Assembly: GCA_032173965.1 (NCBI GenBank)
Contig: CM063299.1
Location: 248,001-312,000, forward strand
Length of the DNA stretch: 64,000 nucleotides
Direction: 5' to 3'
Source of the DNA: Sitta carolinensis
Taxonomy: Eukaryota > Chordata > Aves > Passeriformes > Sittidae
Position 1 is the stretch's first letter; the number at the start of each line of letters is the position of its first letter. Position numbers and translations under genes: made by a program. Shown one piece after another: positions 39,919 through 52,000 of this stretch. The notes under the pieces are model-generated. The model did not search any database. It had not been told where the DNA came from and was given only the letters and a program-made list of their open reading frames with translations.

Positions 39919-41443
39919 TCGTCCTTCTACTTTCCTACAGTGCCTAGAAAATTACTTGACTACTTGATTAATTATGTTCAGAAGGTTTTCCACTAAGCAC
40001 TATTCAGCATGATTATCTGGTACCTCCAGCCTTTCATTAAAGAGGCAGACAGTCTTATCATCTTCCCTAAGATCTGCCCCATGCTACCCTGGCAGATCTG
40101 ATAAGCTCTGAAGAAGATTTGGTACAGCCTTAGAACATCCAACCACTTCTAATTGGGGTCAGTGTCTTCACGTCTGCAGATGCTCCTGTGACTGAACAAT
40201 CAAATTCCTCTCCTCTGTGATCAGGACGAGCAGTCTGTGGCACAGCAGGAGACAGAAGGTGCTTGGGCAGTGAAGTCATCCTCCTGTGATTCCAGACCAC
40301 TACTGTGTCCCCAACTCTGGCTCTGGTCACATCTGCAATTCGCTGGCAGAATCAGTCAGGGGTTCTGCAATCAGGGTGGTGGAAAGCTGGAACCGAGTGA
40401 ATGAAACACTCCAAGCAAACTCCTCTGAAACCTGGATTTAGGTTCTTGTTTCCACAACATTCACAGTTTGTTTGAACTATAAAAGTGAGTGAAGCAATTC
40501 TGGCTGAGCAGCCTGTTTCATTTTCCAGTTGTCTGCAGTATTTGAGTCTCCCTCCCACCAAACTTTAGAGTTCAGATTCTGTGGGAAACTTTCCAAATTC
40601 TGGCTGGAATACTCGACCATTAATTCCCAGCTTGCCCATCTGCCAGGTCTAGAAAAGATTTCTTTAAATCCTTTAAAACATGTGTCTAAACTGCTTGTTT
40701 ATCTGTCAACATTATTTCACACTATTTAATTTTAAAGCTTAACTTTTAAACCTCTCAAGGCTGACCCTGCTCTGAACATGAGGAGCTGTCAGTAACTTTG
40801 TGCCATGTAACAACTGCCCCAGACAGGCTGCATGCCCGCTGACCACACTGCTCAGGTCCTCCCACAACAGCCTTCTCCCTAACCCCTGTTAAAATATTAA
40901 AATATTTTTTTAAAAAATAAAATTAAAATGGGTTTGAAAGGAGGCTGAGGAGCTGGAGAGAGAAAATTCAATGTCCTTGTCAGTTTACGCGGGCTGTGGC
41001 CGGAGCCTGGTGCCCTGAGGGCAGCTCGGTGGCGCAGACAGAACTGTCGCCTGTTCGTGCTTCGCCACACAGGCTGGCTGCTGACAGGGGCTGGCTCACA
41101 CTGAGTTTATGGGATGCTTATTTCACTTCAGACAGAACGGTTCTCTTGGTTAAATGGCTGAGGGTTTGCAGAAGAGTCGCTGGCTCCTCCTCTGCCCCGG
41201 TCTCAGAGTTGGGAGCTCCAGCAGAGATTTCCCCATCTCCGTGTCCCCGTGCTCCGATATTCCTCTGCTTCCATTGCCGCAGGGTTTGACTTCACCGGAG
41301 CTTTCCCAGGCTCCCACTGCCACGGCTCAGCCCGGTTCCATGCCCTCACCTGGCTTTCAAAGGAAAATTCCCAAAAAGCTCATCTAAAGTTGTCCCTACG
41401 TGGGCACACACACAGAGTACGTATATGGACACAAAATATGTTA

Positions 41444-41449
41444 TTTATT
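41444..41449 (-). terminator. Polyadenylation signal AATAAA (distal)
   Basis: TTTATT on the plus strand reads AATAAA on the minus strand, in the context CACAATAAATAACAT. It lies at the end of an AU-rich block that looks like a conserved vertebrate 3' UTR end. Cleavage would fall about 15-25 bases further, near 41,425. Confidence 0.55.
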
Positions 41450-41551
41450 GTGAATTTTGCAAAGACACATTTAAGCAACAAAATATACATCTGTGAACCT
41501 TTAGTTTTATACATAACAATCTGCTACCATAGCAATAAATTAAATATACAT

Positions 41552-41559
41552 TATTTACA
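41552..41559 (-). promoter_or_regulatory. Pumilio-type element UGUAAAUA in predicted 3' UTR
   Basis: The minus-strand sequence TGTAAATA matches the Pumilio consensus UGUANAUA. It lies about 110 bases upstream of the distal poly(A) signal, next to UUUAAUUUAUU-type AU-rich sequence. Sequence match only. Confidence 0.4.
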
Positions 41560-41639
41560 ACAGACAAAGGTCACTAAAAACTACAAAGCACTGCCTCTCT
41601 ACATCAAAAATAAAGTTTGTCAGGTACATTTCTTCGAGA

Positions 41640-41645
41640 TTTATT
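41640..41645 (-). terminator. Polyadenylation signal AATAAA (proximal candidate)
   Basis: This is a second minus-strand AATAAA (context GAAAATAAATCT), about 200 bases upstream in transcript terms of the distal signal. It is a candidate alternative end. Confidence 0.35.
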
Positions 41646-41734
41646 TTCACTCTATAAACTCTCTTCACATTGTCTGATATAAATCCAGCATTTCCCTTTG
41701 CAGGACATACGCAGTGCTACATTCATTGAAGGCG

Positions 41735-42400
41735 ATGAAAGCATGCTGGGGGCAGGAGCTGGGGCAGGGGCTGGAGCGGCAGCGGAGCGGCGAGAGCAGC
41801 CGGGACCTGCGGAGGTGCCGGGCTCGGCCCGGGCTTTGGGGCGGTACCGGCACCGGTCCCGGCATCTCCCGCAGCCGAGACCCCAGCCCCGCGCACAGCC
41901 CTTCGCGGCAAAAACATCTCTGCGCCCCTTACCTGCCATTCTTGAAGACCCTCAAAACTCTGGAAAGAAACTGAGTTTGTGCTTAGGATCCCCGGCTTCC
42001 CTCAGAAAAACGCACTTCTGGGTTGTGCTTTGGCTCTGTGGGGTTTCCAACAAACGCAAGTACGTGCCAAGAGCTCTCCCGAATGGAAGCCCAGCCCGAG
42101 CAGCGGCTCCCTGCCAGCCGTGGCAGCCCTGGAGCAGGGGATGCTGGAGCAGGGGATGCTGGTGCAGGGGGAAGGGTCCCAGCCCGCTCTGCACGAGGGC
42201 CGGAGCCAGCGGCACCAGATGTGCAGCTGCCCCTGAGGTGCCACAGCCCCGCCCGGGAGCTGCTCTGAGCCCGGGGGCAGCCGGGCTGCAGCGGCAGCAA
42301 GCAGGGACCGAAACCCCGGCCGGCGGGGGAGCAGCCCCCAGCAACGGAGACCTTTCCCCATCAACCCCTGAGACGTTCCTGAGCCCCCTCTGCTCCCTCT
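41735..42400. promoter_or_regulatory. CpG-rich block inside predicted 3' UTR
   Basis: GC-rich sequence with many CpGs sits abruptly between AT-rich flanks, with a further GC-rich patch at about 42,655-42,900. It contains a 15-bp tandem repeat (42,131-42,171). The long open frames here come from base composition, and I recognise none. It could be an orphan CpG island or an unrelated promoter. Confidence 0.4.
42131..42171. repeat. 15-bp tandem repeat, 2.7 copies
   Basis: The unit ggagcaggggatgct occurs twice perfectly, followed by a partial, diverged third copy. Confidence 0.85.
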
Positions 42401-42503
42401 GCAATGTCACTTCTGAGCAGGGTAGAAGTTGTGTGCATGGAAACAGTGGAATCAGAAAGGAAAATGCACTGCCCTTTAATTCTAGTGTCAGTTAAGGATC
42501 CTT

Positions 42504-42580
42504 TCATTTATATATATAAATATATATATATATTATACATATATATATATATATATATCCCTTTTATATATGTATAGATG
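42504..42580. repeat. (TA)n microsatellite
   Basis: This is an alternating TA tract interrupted by a few AAA, ATTA and ACA steps, then TTTTATATATGTATA. Confidence 0.9.
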
Positions 42581-43048
42581 TGTAAGTGTCACTTATAAGC
42601 ACAAAACATTTTGCAAAATATATACAGGAACACCTTCACGCACTGCTGGAGTGCAGAAGTGCCCGGGATGTAACACAAGCACGGCTCAGCCCCGGGACAG
42701 CCCCGGGACGACCCAGGACTGCCCGGGCCAGCTCAGGCAGCCGCGGGCAGCAGGGGCCGCGCTGGAGCCTGGCCAGGACAGGAGCATCCAAACCCCAGCC
42801 GCCGGCAAGGATGCAGAGCAGGTTTTCAGCCTTTGGCGAGGAGTGCTGCTGGAAATGTCCCGCAGGAGCCGCTGGCAAACCTCAGGCCAGACCCCAGCCC
42901 CACTGCTGTTCCAGCGGGTTGGCACAGGAGAGACAGGTCCAGAGCACTGCAACTCTCCTTGAGGCTTCACACTGCTCTGCCCGTTAGTCCCATTTGAATA
43001 AATCCCAAATCAATCTAGGTCAAAAAGGAAAGCCACAGTTTCAAGTGA

Positions 43049-43112
43049 AAAAAAAATAAAAATAAAAATAAAAATAAAAAAAAAAAAAAAAAAAAAAAAA
43101 GAAACAAAACAA
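43049..43112. repeat. A-rich tract with (AAAAT)n
   Basis: A run of A, then four or five AAAAT/TAAAA units, then more than 20 consecutive A, ending in GAAACAAAAC. It reads as poly(T) on the gene's strand. Confidence 0.9.
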
Positions 43113-44425
43113 CCAAAAATGGCAAACCAGCTGACAGTAGCCACTGCATCGTCTGCTGAAAGATCTCACAGAGATCAACACCCACAGGAATGACGACATC
43201 TACAGAACCAAGTACTTCTCAGAGGAAAAGCAAACCCAGAGCAGACACTGGGAGCAGGTCATTGCACCAGTCAGTGTTCCACTGTGCAGCCTCAGGAAAT
43301 CAGACCAAAGCTTCTAAGAGGAGAATTGGGGGTGGGCTTGAAAGTGCTACTGAAGCACCATCAGACAAGTGCTGAACAGCAAAGTGTGTGATCCTGAGAC
43401 ACCTACAGCTACAGGCTGGGCTGAGCACACTGCTTGCTCCTCTTCCAAAGGAAACTCAAGGCTTAAACTCTATTGAAATGCAACTGGCTGGGAGCAGGAG
43501 GAAGTGTCCCCATGGAGTTATTGATATTTACTAGTCCTACACAGCACTTCGGGCCGGTGAAACTGTTCCCTGCTTTTTCACAACTGTTCTCCTTCTTTAG
43601 CCTGGTTCCACCCTCCCATCATAGCTGCAGCCTTCCCACATGGATTAATTACAGCATGAGCGGAGCACCTATGTGACCCGGATGGTAAGGCTCTAGAGAG
43701 CACCTCCCTGCAGGACCAGGGGGAGCAGAGCAGGTTCTGCTTGGCTTGGCTCATCTCTGGGCCAGGGAGATAACAGGGAGGAGTGCAAGTGATGGTTGAA
43801 TCCTATAAGCACTTGCCCCAGAGAGAGGGGAGCAGGAGCAGCCACAGTGGATGCCCAGGAGCACAGTTCTGCTCCTGAAACAGGCTGTCACATACTTTGT
43901 GCCTCTTAGAGCACCTGCTGGGTGAAGGGGACTTACGCACCCAAAGTCCTGTTTTCAATAGGAATCACAAACTCCAAGAACTGTGTTCACTTGAGACTGA
44001 GAACCTGATTTCATGAGGATTTCCAAAGGTCACAGGCTGGGGGGACAGGGGGGAATATCTCTGCAGCATCATGGCCTGAATTCCAGAAAATGGGTAAGGG
44101 AAATCTATGAGCAATGTGAAATTTAAGGACAGGCTTCAGGAAACTTCACATGAAGTTCCATAAAGGAGCAAAAGGATTTCTTGGCATTGAGAGAGGTATT
44201 TTTTGGGAAAGGGCATTATGAGAAAGTTACCTTGCAGAATCTATAATCCTTTCAGAACAAGAGCTTGCTCAAAAGCAGCAGGACAGACTCTGCAAGGGCT
44301 GGAGCAGCCTAATGCCTTGCAAAATCACCAGAGTTTTATGCATTTACTTGCCTGGTGATCCAAGCCATAGGGCAAAGCAGAGCCCACCAGGTAAATCCCC
44401 TCTGGTTCCAATTCTAGCACTTAGA

Positions 44426-44461
44426 AAAGCTAAAGCTGTGATACACCACAGCTTTAGCTTT
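44426..44461. repeat. Perfect inverted repeat, 15-bp arms and 6-base loop
   Basis: The arms AAAGCTAAAGCTGTG and CACAGCTTTAGCTTT are exact reverse complements separated by ATACAC. The hairpin lies in the predicted RAP1GAP2 3' UTR. It is too short for a standard pre-miRNA. Confidence 0.9.
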
Positions 44462-46071
44462 GGGTCACCTTTCCCAGGCCTGTGCTCAGTGTCAGGCAGG
44501 GACAAAGCAGGAAGGACAAACCTGCCAAGGAGGATGAGCTGGATGCAGTCCCCAGCTCCACTTCCTGGGCCAAGTCACTCACCTGCCTCTTGTGCAAGAA
44601 ACTGAGCAAGTTTGGAGTAAGGGGCTGCCTCTGCCCCAAGAGTTTTGGGGTGTAGGTAGGAGCTGGGGGACAGCTGGAGAGACACTGCAGGCTCCACTCC
44701 AGGGAGATCTGCCGAGGACTCCCCCAGGGAAGTTTTGCCCCATTGCCACCAGGGAAGAGCAACAGACAGCAATGGCAGAGGACAAACTGCTCCAGAGCCA
44801 TCAACCCTAATTTTGGCCTGAGCCCCCACCCTTCAGAAAACAAATATAAACCCCTGTTTCCCCACTGATAACTGCAAATAAAGCATGAGGGACCTAAACT
44901 ATGTGGAGGTCTCTCCTGCTGCCCCTCTGCCCAAAGGGAGCTGCCAGGCAACCCAGGGATGGGGGGAGCGGGTGGTGCCCACCAGCTGCAGCACATATGG
45001 GCAACCACGGGGTGACCCAGCACAGCACCAGGAGGGGACATGGCCCTGGCCACAGGCGTGTGCAGCAGTCAGAGACACGTCCCCTGCTGCCCACCGAGGG
45101 TGGGGCACAGGGCTGGACAGGGACAGCAGGTGAGGAGGTGGCTGGTCCCTGTCAGGACAGAACTGGAGCGAGGTGGGAGCTCTTTTCTGGTGTAGCAGGC
45201 GAGGGCACCTCGCTGCCCACGGCCAGGGCGTGCGTGGTCCCATGGGGTGTTGAAGATTTTTTCCTTTGTTGAAACATTCTGTGCAAAGAAGAAAAGGATA
45301 AAAGTGTCAGGAGTGTGGAAGGAGAATATTCCCACCCCTGAGGTGCTGGCTATGAAGCACCTGTCCCAGGGAGGGAGCTGCAGCCATGGCAATGCCCTTC
45401 CCCAAAGCATCAGGCCACCCATCGCTCCCAGGCTGTGGGAGAAGGAAACTCAGTGATGGGGTGAAAAACCCAGCTTTTTGAGACCCATGTTTTCAGTAAT
45501 GTAAATTTTTCTCATTTCAAGTTCTATGGGCCCTTCTGCTCAGCTTGAGTCTTCCTAACGACACCCTTAATTTCATGGAACAGAGGGAACCCAGGTAAAT
45601 CCCACTGAGTTCCCTTTACCTCTGCCCATGAAATCCACCTCGTGAATCATCTGTTTCCCCTTGGATTTTTGGAATGGGTAAGGGCCTGCACTGCCTTTCC
45701 ACCCCACTGCCCAGAGCACAGCACAGCAAACGTGGAGATGAGCACCAGTGTTTGACAAAGGTTATTTGGGAAAAATGCAACCTGCTGGGCTAGGGTGCCT
45801 GGCCCTGGGATCAGGTGCAGGAGCATGGTTCTCCAAAAAGGAACAGGAAAATCTCCACAGCAGCACTGGTGGGTGCAAACCTGTCATTAATCCCTGACCT
45901 TTCCCTCACTCACCTACAGCAGTGTGTAAGATACTCCAAGGATCCCACAAGCAACAACAAGCAGTGTGAGCAGCCACTGTTGGCTGAACACAGCTGGCCC
46001 CCAAACAGCCTTTTTGCATTAAAAAAACCCATACCAACACTCACCTGTGACAAGCTCATGACCTCCTCCTG

Positions 46072-49000
46072 CTAGTGGCTCTATGTGAAAGAACAGAACA
46101 TGGGGTGGGTTGCAAACAAAGGGACAAGAAGTCACAAAATCCCTTTTCTTTTCTCCCCCATGGGCCCCCAGAGCCACCCCCAGAGGCCAGACCCCCATGC
46201 CAGGCAGGGAGGACTCAGCTCAGAGCATCCCACCAGGGAGAGCCCTGGCACCCACCATGCTGGAGCTGCCATGGCTGAGCTTGTCAAAGCGGAACTTCAG
46301 GTTGGACCTTGGGGAGTTTCTGTTCTTTAGATCTGCTGGAGGGAGAGGACAAACAAAGAACAAAAATAATAAACTGTGAACAAAAATATTTGCTGTAGTA
46401 CTGGCTGCACTCGCCCAGCTAGGCACTTTAATAGGCTGTCAGGAGTGCTACCAATATTTAGTCTGTCTTGGCTGAATGTTTGGCAAAAGCTGTACATTAA
46501 GTGTTTGCGATGGAACAAATTGAGGCTTAATTACATTTCACAATCTTTCCCCTGGAAATGCCACTGAAAAGGCTACAAGGAATGACTGATCCATATAATG
46601 TATGGGTGGATTTTCATGCTCTTGGCAGGAAAAATATAAAATAAACACTTCAAGCATTAAAAGGGGCTGGTTTAAGGGTTCAGGAAATCATTAATGAAAT
46701 AAGGAGGAGGACCTGTGGGGTGCCAAGACACAAAAAGCCTGCCTGCACTCCATGGTTCCATGTAACTCCCAGTTACAGAGGTGTTTGGGGTTATTTGTGC
46801 TTCCGGGCTGTTTCTAAACCAGCTCTTCAGCCAACAGTGTGTCTCCACAGGGATGGTGGTGCCTTGTGGCAGGCTCTCTGTGGCTCAGGGAGTCAGAGCC
46901 ATGGGGATTTGTGGGCGAGGGGTGACTGTGGCCATCCCCCATCTCTGCACCGTGCCCACAGGATGGGCCAGCAAATAGCTTTTCCTGCCTGTTTGACCCT
47001 TTTGAGTTGCACCTCATTGTGCAAATCATGCGACTGAAATGGATGGAGTTGGTGAGAGGGCTGATGGAGAGGAATGGTGCCAAGACCACGGGAAGCTGCT
47101 GGCTGATTAAATAATTGTGAGTCATGACTCAGCCTCTGGAGACAGAGTTTCCACGACTACTGCACATGCCTTTCAGGGGAGACAGAGGGAACAAAGCCAC
47201 AGCAAGAGCCACCTCTGTGCTCTAATTGAGAAAGGAAACAAATTCCCCACGAAGTACAGAACTACAGCACATGGAGCAATCTCTCCAGAACAGCCCTGTC
47301 AAGATGGGGCTGCCCCACACCCCAGGGGTGCCTGTGCTGCCAGGGCGAGCACAGCTGCTGCTTTACCCTGGGACACGGACAAGGCTGGCAGGGGGCTCCT
47401 CCAGCCCAGAGCCACAGACCCCACTCCAGCCCACCTACAGGGACCCTACAAGAACCCGGGGGCTTTGGGTGGCTCCAGGAGTGAAGGCAGAGGCGGTGCC
47501 TCCTGCAGGCTGCCCGCCACCCACCTGTGGGGCTCCTGCTCATGATGACCGGGGTGGCCCCCACGCCGGGGCTCTCGCTGCCCGGGGAGGCGCTGTAGAC
47601 AAACACGTCCTGCTTGAACGGCGACGCGGTGGAGGGCTGGCTCCCCTGCTCACAGAGACAGCACATGGCTTTTCCTGCAGTCACGGCTTCCCCACATCCT
47701 GCCGATGCCCCACTGCACCCGTGCCCACTGCAACCCACCGGCCTGGACAGACCGAGCAGCGCCCAGGGCATTCCAAGGCTCACCAGCGTGTCACAGAATC
47801 ACAGAATGGCCTGGGTTCCCGGTTTGGAAGGGACCTTAAAGACCATCTAATCAGACCCTCCCTGCTGTGGGCAACGACATCTTCCACTAGCCCAGGTTGC
47901 TCCCAGCCCTGTCCAGCTTGGCCTTAGACATGTCCAGGGACAGGGCAGCCACAACACCCCGATGTCCCACCAGGCACACCAACCCTCCTCCCCACACCCA
48001 GAGATGGGGTTAAGCCTCTCCATGTCAGCAGTGAGGAAGCACCTGGGGCTGGCAGGCACTCCCCCCCGAGCCCAGGGGTCTGGAGGCAGCAGGGAGCCGA
48101 GGGTGTGAGGAATGTGCTGCAGGGAGGGTTCGGGACCTACCACGCTGTCGTACTCCTCCAGGGTCTCGCTCTCCCCCGCCGTGCTGCTGAAGCTGCTGGT
48201 GCTGGAGGAGGAACGGGAGATGTTCGACCGCCCGTTCTCTTTCAGTTTGATAAAAGGCCTGGAGAGAGGCGGAACGGAAGGAAGGGCGCGTGGCTGTCAC
48301 CAGGGAAGCGTGTCCCTCGGACTGTGACAGGGGACTGAGCCTCCTGCACACCCCCGGAGCAAAGTGCTGCCGTGGGGATGAACCTTTTGGGGTGCTTCAG
48401 CACATAACCACTTCCAAAGGCGTGGGATAAGGCAGTGGGTGCCCAGCAGGAAGGCCTAGGTCGAGCTGACTTCACCTTGGCAAGGAGGGACAGGCACAGC
48501 TGCCTTCTGTGCCCTGGGGATTTGGGCAACCTCGGTCAAATGCTGCTCTTTGCTCTTCCTTGTAAAGACCAAAAAGGAGCTGAGCTCATGAATCACCAGA
48601 ATCTTTTTTTCCCTTAATATCAAACTTATTTAGAGTAAAATTTAGATATAATTTTGTTTGACAAATTCCTTGATGTCTGTTGAGCTGTGATGGAAGGAGG
48701 ATGGGCTCCTCCTGGCTCACCTGTCTTTGTTGGGGCATATTTCAGGGGAGCTGGGGTTGGATGAGGTTTCAGATTTCATCTCTTGGGAAGAATGTCCCAA
48801 ATCTGGTGTCTTCTGGGCTCCAGAAACACTGTCGCTGAGGGTACAAAGGGACAGGTTACACACGTTATACAAGAGACTTAAAAAGGATGGTCAAATTGTA
48901 CTACCTAAGACCAGCTATAAACTGTGAGAGTGGCAGATGCTCTGTAGGTACTACCACAAACTTACCACCTTGCCCTGCTCTCCGCCTGGCTCTCCGACGT

Positions 49001-52000
49001 CGTGTGCAGCCGAGGGAACAGCCCTGACCGGCGCTTGATGGGGCTCCTGGACTGGTTCTTGGCAGCAGCAGCTGGGACAGGGGGCTGAAAGCAGAGCACA
49101 ATCTGGGCTTTAGAGCTCTCCTGGGACTTCAGATGCTAAACATTCTGCGAGGAACTGTGCTGCCTGCACATCTAAAAACCACATAATGGCAGAACTTCTT
49201 CTCTATCTCCTTGTACTTTGGGGCCAAAACCCCAGGAAGCTTATCTTTGGTTCTCCCACAAAAGCTCAACGTGAGCAAGGCATTCAAATTCACAGCCTGC
49301 TCAAGTTTCACCCTTACCCCTGCTGCCCATGCAGGAGACTGTCAGGCTGCATCAGTGGAATGCAGTGCCCTGTCGGGCTGTGGAGGGCTGGGAAGAGGAA
49401 GGAACAGTGGGACAGAGGGACAGAGGGACATGTGGACATGCTCACCGAGAAGGTGGTCTTGGTCACCTCACCACTGTTGTGTGCAATGCCCCCACTGAGG
49501 CTGCCTGGGATGCCACCCCCGTGGTGTTTCTTCTGGCTGCCCACCATCGTCTCCATGGAGTGGCTGCGCACTCGGATGGCTCTCTGTGGCAGAGGGGACA
49601 GGGGACAACAGGTCATCACCACCCAGGGGGCTGCTGCCACCACCACCTGCTCAGCCTGCCAAGTGCCCAAGCCGGTCCCAGTGGGAGCAAGCATAAGCTG
49701 GCACAGTTGCATTGTTGGTGAGTGTCCCCATTGCAGTGACTTCTCCAGAGGTTCAGAGCACCCAGGAACTCTTTACCAGTGGGCTGTGACATTTTTTTTT
49801 GTCCCCAGAGGGGTCTCAGTCCAGGCCCAGTCCCCTGCCACACCTCTCACACTGGAGCAGGACACAACTAAGCCTCCTCTTGCCACCCTACCCTCAGGGT
49901 ACACCTCTGTCCCCCAACGTGTGCTTTGCCAACCCCAGGTGCATTTTAGCTCTGCTGTTGGCAAGGGCAGGGCTTTACCTTGAAAGACTCCAGAAAGCCT
50001 CCATGGCCCCCATTCTCCAGCTTGTCCTCCTCAGGCCCCAGCCCCAGCATGGTCTGTGTGTGCCCGTGGAGCTCGTCGTGCAGGTTGTCCAGCAGGGCTG
50101 CCCGTGTGCGGTCCTGCAGCACAGACGGGGCTCAGACCCACAGCTCCCGGCTCCGTGAGGGCAGTGCCCGCCCCATGGGCACCGCGCCCTCGTCCCTGCG
50201 AGCACTGACCCAGCTCAGCAGGGAAAGGTGGCTTTGAGGAGGAATGGGAGAACTCCCCAAACCCTGCTCCAGGTGGGCAGTGTTACCTCCAGCTTCGCAA
50301 ACTTGTCAGACTTGCAGCAGGCGTTCTCGGCATTGATGAGCTTGGTCAGCAGGAACTCCCGGAACTCGGGGCTCTGCAGGGAGAGAACCAAGCTGGAAAA
50401 CACCCACCGTTTTAAGACTCTCTGTATCTCTGGTACCACAACTGTACCAACTCAAAACCCCAGCTCACAGTACCCAGTGGTCCCTCCAAATGTGGAAGCA
50501 TTGGTAGAAAACCCCAGATGGGTTTAAGGTGCTTGCCTGCACCAGCACAGGTGCCTCAGCACCAGAGCTGCTGCTGCCACCTTGCTCAAGAAATGCCATG
50601 CAGTGCTGCATGGCCACTCACCCTGCCAAAAACACCAGGGGCCTCAATGGAAACCAAAATTAACACAGATCAATTTGAGAAGTCCTGTTTTCCCCAAGCC
50701 GGTGTGCTTGGAAACATCTTGGACATGCATATCTACTTTTTTTACAGCTTGGGACGTGCTTCCCGCTCAGCTCCTACCTTCTGGAACACCGGTGGACTCG
50801 GCAGGGGTGGGCCAAAGGAGGGAACATCTTCCCGGGCGGTGACTGATACCTGAAGAGTCAAGAGACACCTTTTTCCCATGACTGCAGCAGAATAACAGGG
50901 TTTATGTTCACCCAGGTGAAACATCAGACTGTTCCAAGGCACATTCAAACACTGAGGACCATCAAAACCCTTTGACAAACGAGCTGTTTTACAAACATGC
51001 ATTTTATGCACTGATGTCTGTATAAACACACATTATGTAACAGTGCATACATAACACACCTGTGTGCACACGTGTGCTCAGCACACAGGTACAAGTCCCC
51101 ACCAGGCCCAACACTGACTGCACAGGGTCAGTGTCCTGTGCCAGGGCCTCACTACTCTCACAGGGAAGAATTCCCTCCTAAGCTCTAATCTAAGCCTACC
51201 TTTTGTCCCTCCTAAGCTCTAATCTAAGCCTACCTTTTGCAAGTGGGAAGCCACTTCCCCTTATCCTGTCACTCCATGCCCTTGTCAGAAGATGCTGAAG
51301 CAAAAATGGGTAGGTGCACATTGGGACTGCCCTCACCTTGTACGCTGTAGCATCTGCCTCGGGGTTTTCCACCTGCACCACGATGTAGGCGTGCAGGAAG
51401 TTGGAGGCAATCATGTCTGGGACAAACGGCGTGTTCTCCTCTTGGAAGATAATTGCCACGATGTCATTGCCAATGTGCCTCTTCCTCTGGAGCTAAACCA
51501 AGAGGGAGAACATTGGGTCCGTAAAACCAGGTGGTTCTGCTCCTGCAGCAGCAAGTGCCAGTGCTGGGCTGGGAGCCAAGCAGCCACTTCCCACAGCACT
51601 GGGCAGGGCAGTGTCAGTGCCTCCCCACTCAGACCCTTCGTGCAAGCAACCTCATCTCTCTCACTTGTTGTGTGTCTCCTTCAGTAAAAGGCAGCTTTGT
51701 AGAGACGTGAAACATTATCTCCCTGTCCCTGAACACCGTGTACACAGACTCCGCTCCTGTCTGCCCATGGCTGACATCCAGGCCTCCTCGAAAACTGGAG
51801 ATCAAGGGAAAGGCGGAGAGAAACGAAGAGATATTAATTGAAAGCTTCACAGAGAGCACCAGTGGCTGTCAGGGGACAAGCTGATGGAACAGCCCAGCTC
51901 ATTTATCTCTATCTAGCAGTGAGCAAATGGGAAAGAACAAAACGTGCGTCATGTGTTGTAACCAGCCATCGCTGTCACCAGCCTGGAATACAGGGTGCAC

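Larger units (their letters stand above)
38771..41424. other. Non-coding region between array and RAP1GAP2 3' end
   Basis: It contains the A/C tract at 39,570 and a CR1 at 39,779. From 40,870 to 40,930 it is A/T-rich. No exon is supported. Sequence past about 41,425 would be downstream of the RAP1GAP2 cleavage site. Confidence 0.55.
41425..46080 (-). other. RAP1GAP2: RAP1GAP2 terminal exon: last two codons, stop and predicted 3' UTR of about 4.6 kb
   Basis: A pyrimidine-rich acceptor (ttctgttctttcacatag) precedes AGC CAC TAG, which closes the reading frame in phase 0 as Ser-His-stop. The UTR is inferred to run to near 41,425, where an AT-rich, 3'-UTR-like stretch holds two minus-strand AATAAA signals. 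The span contains a CpG-rich block, a TA microsatellite, an A-rich tract and a perfect hairpin. I cannot exclude a shorter UTR followed by intergenic DNA. The terminal splice is about 0.75 sure and the full UTR extent about 0.5. Confidence 0.6.

Noticed and set aside
41698..42495. 265-codon plus-strand frame in CpG-rich DNA
   Set aside because: Low-complexity Ala/Gly/Pro/Arg translation explained by base composition, with no family signature.
44454..45053. 199-codon minus-strand frame
   Set aside because: It lies in the predicted RAP1GAP2 3' UTR with no recognisable domain. The opposite strand is equally open, as expected from GC content.
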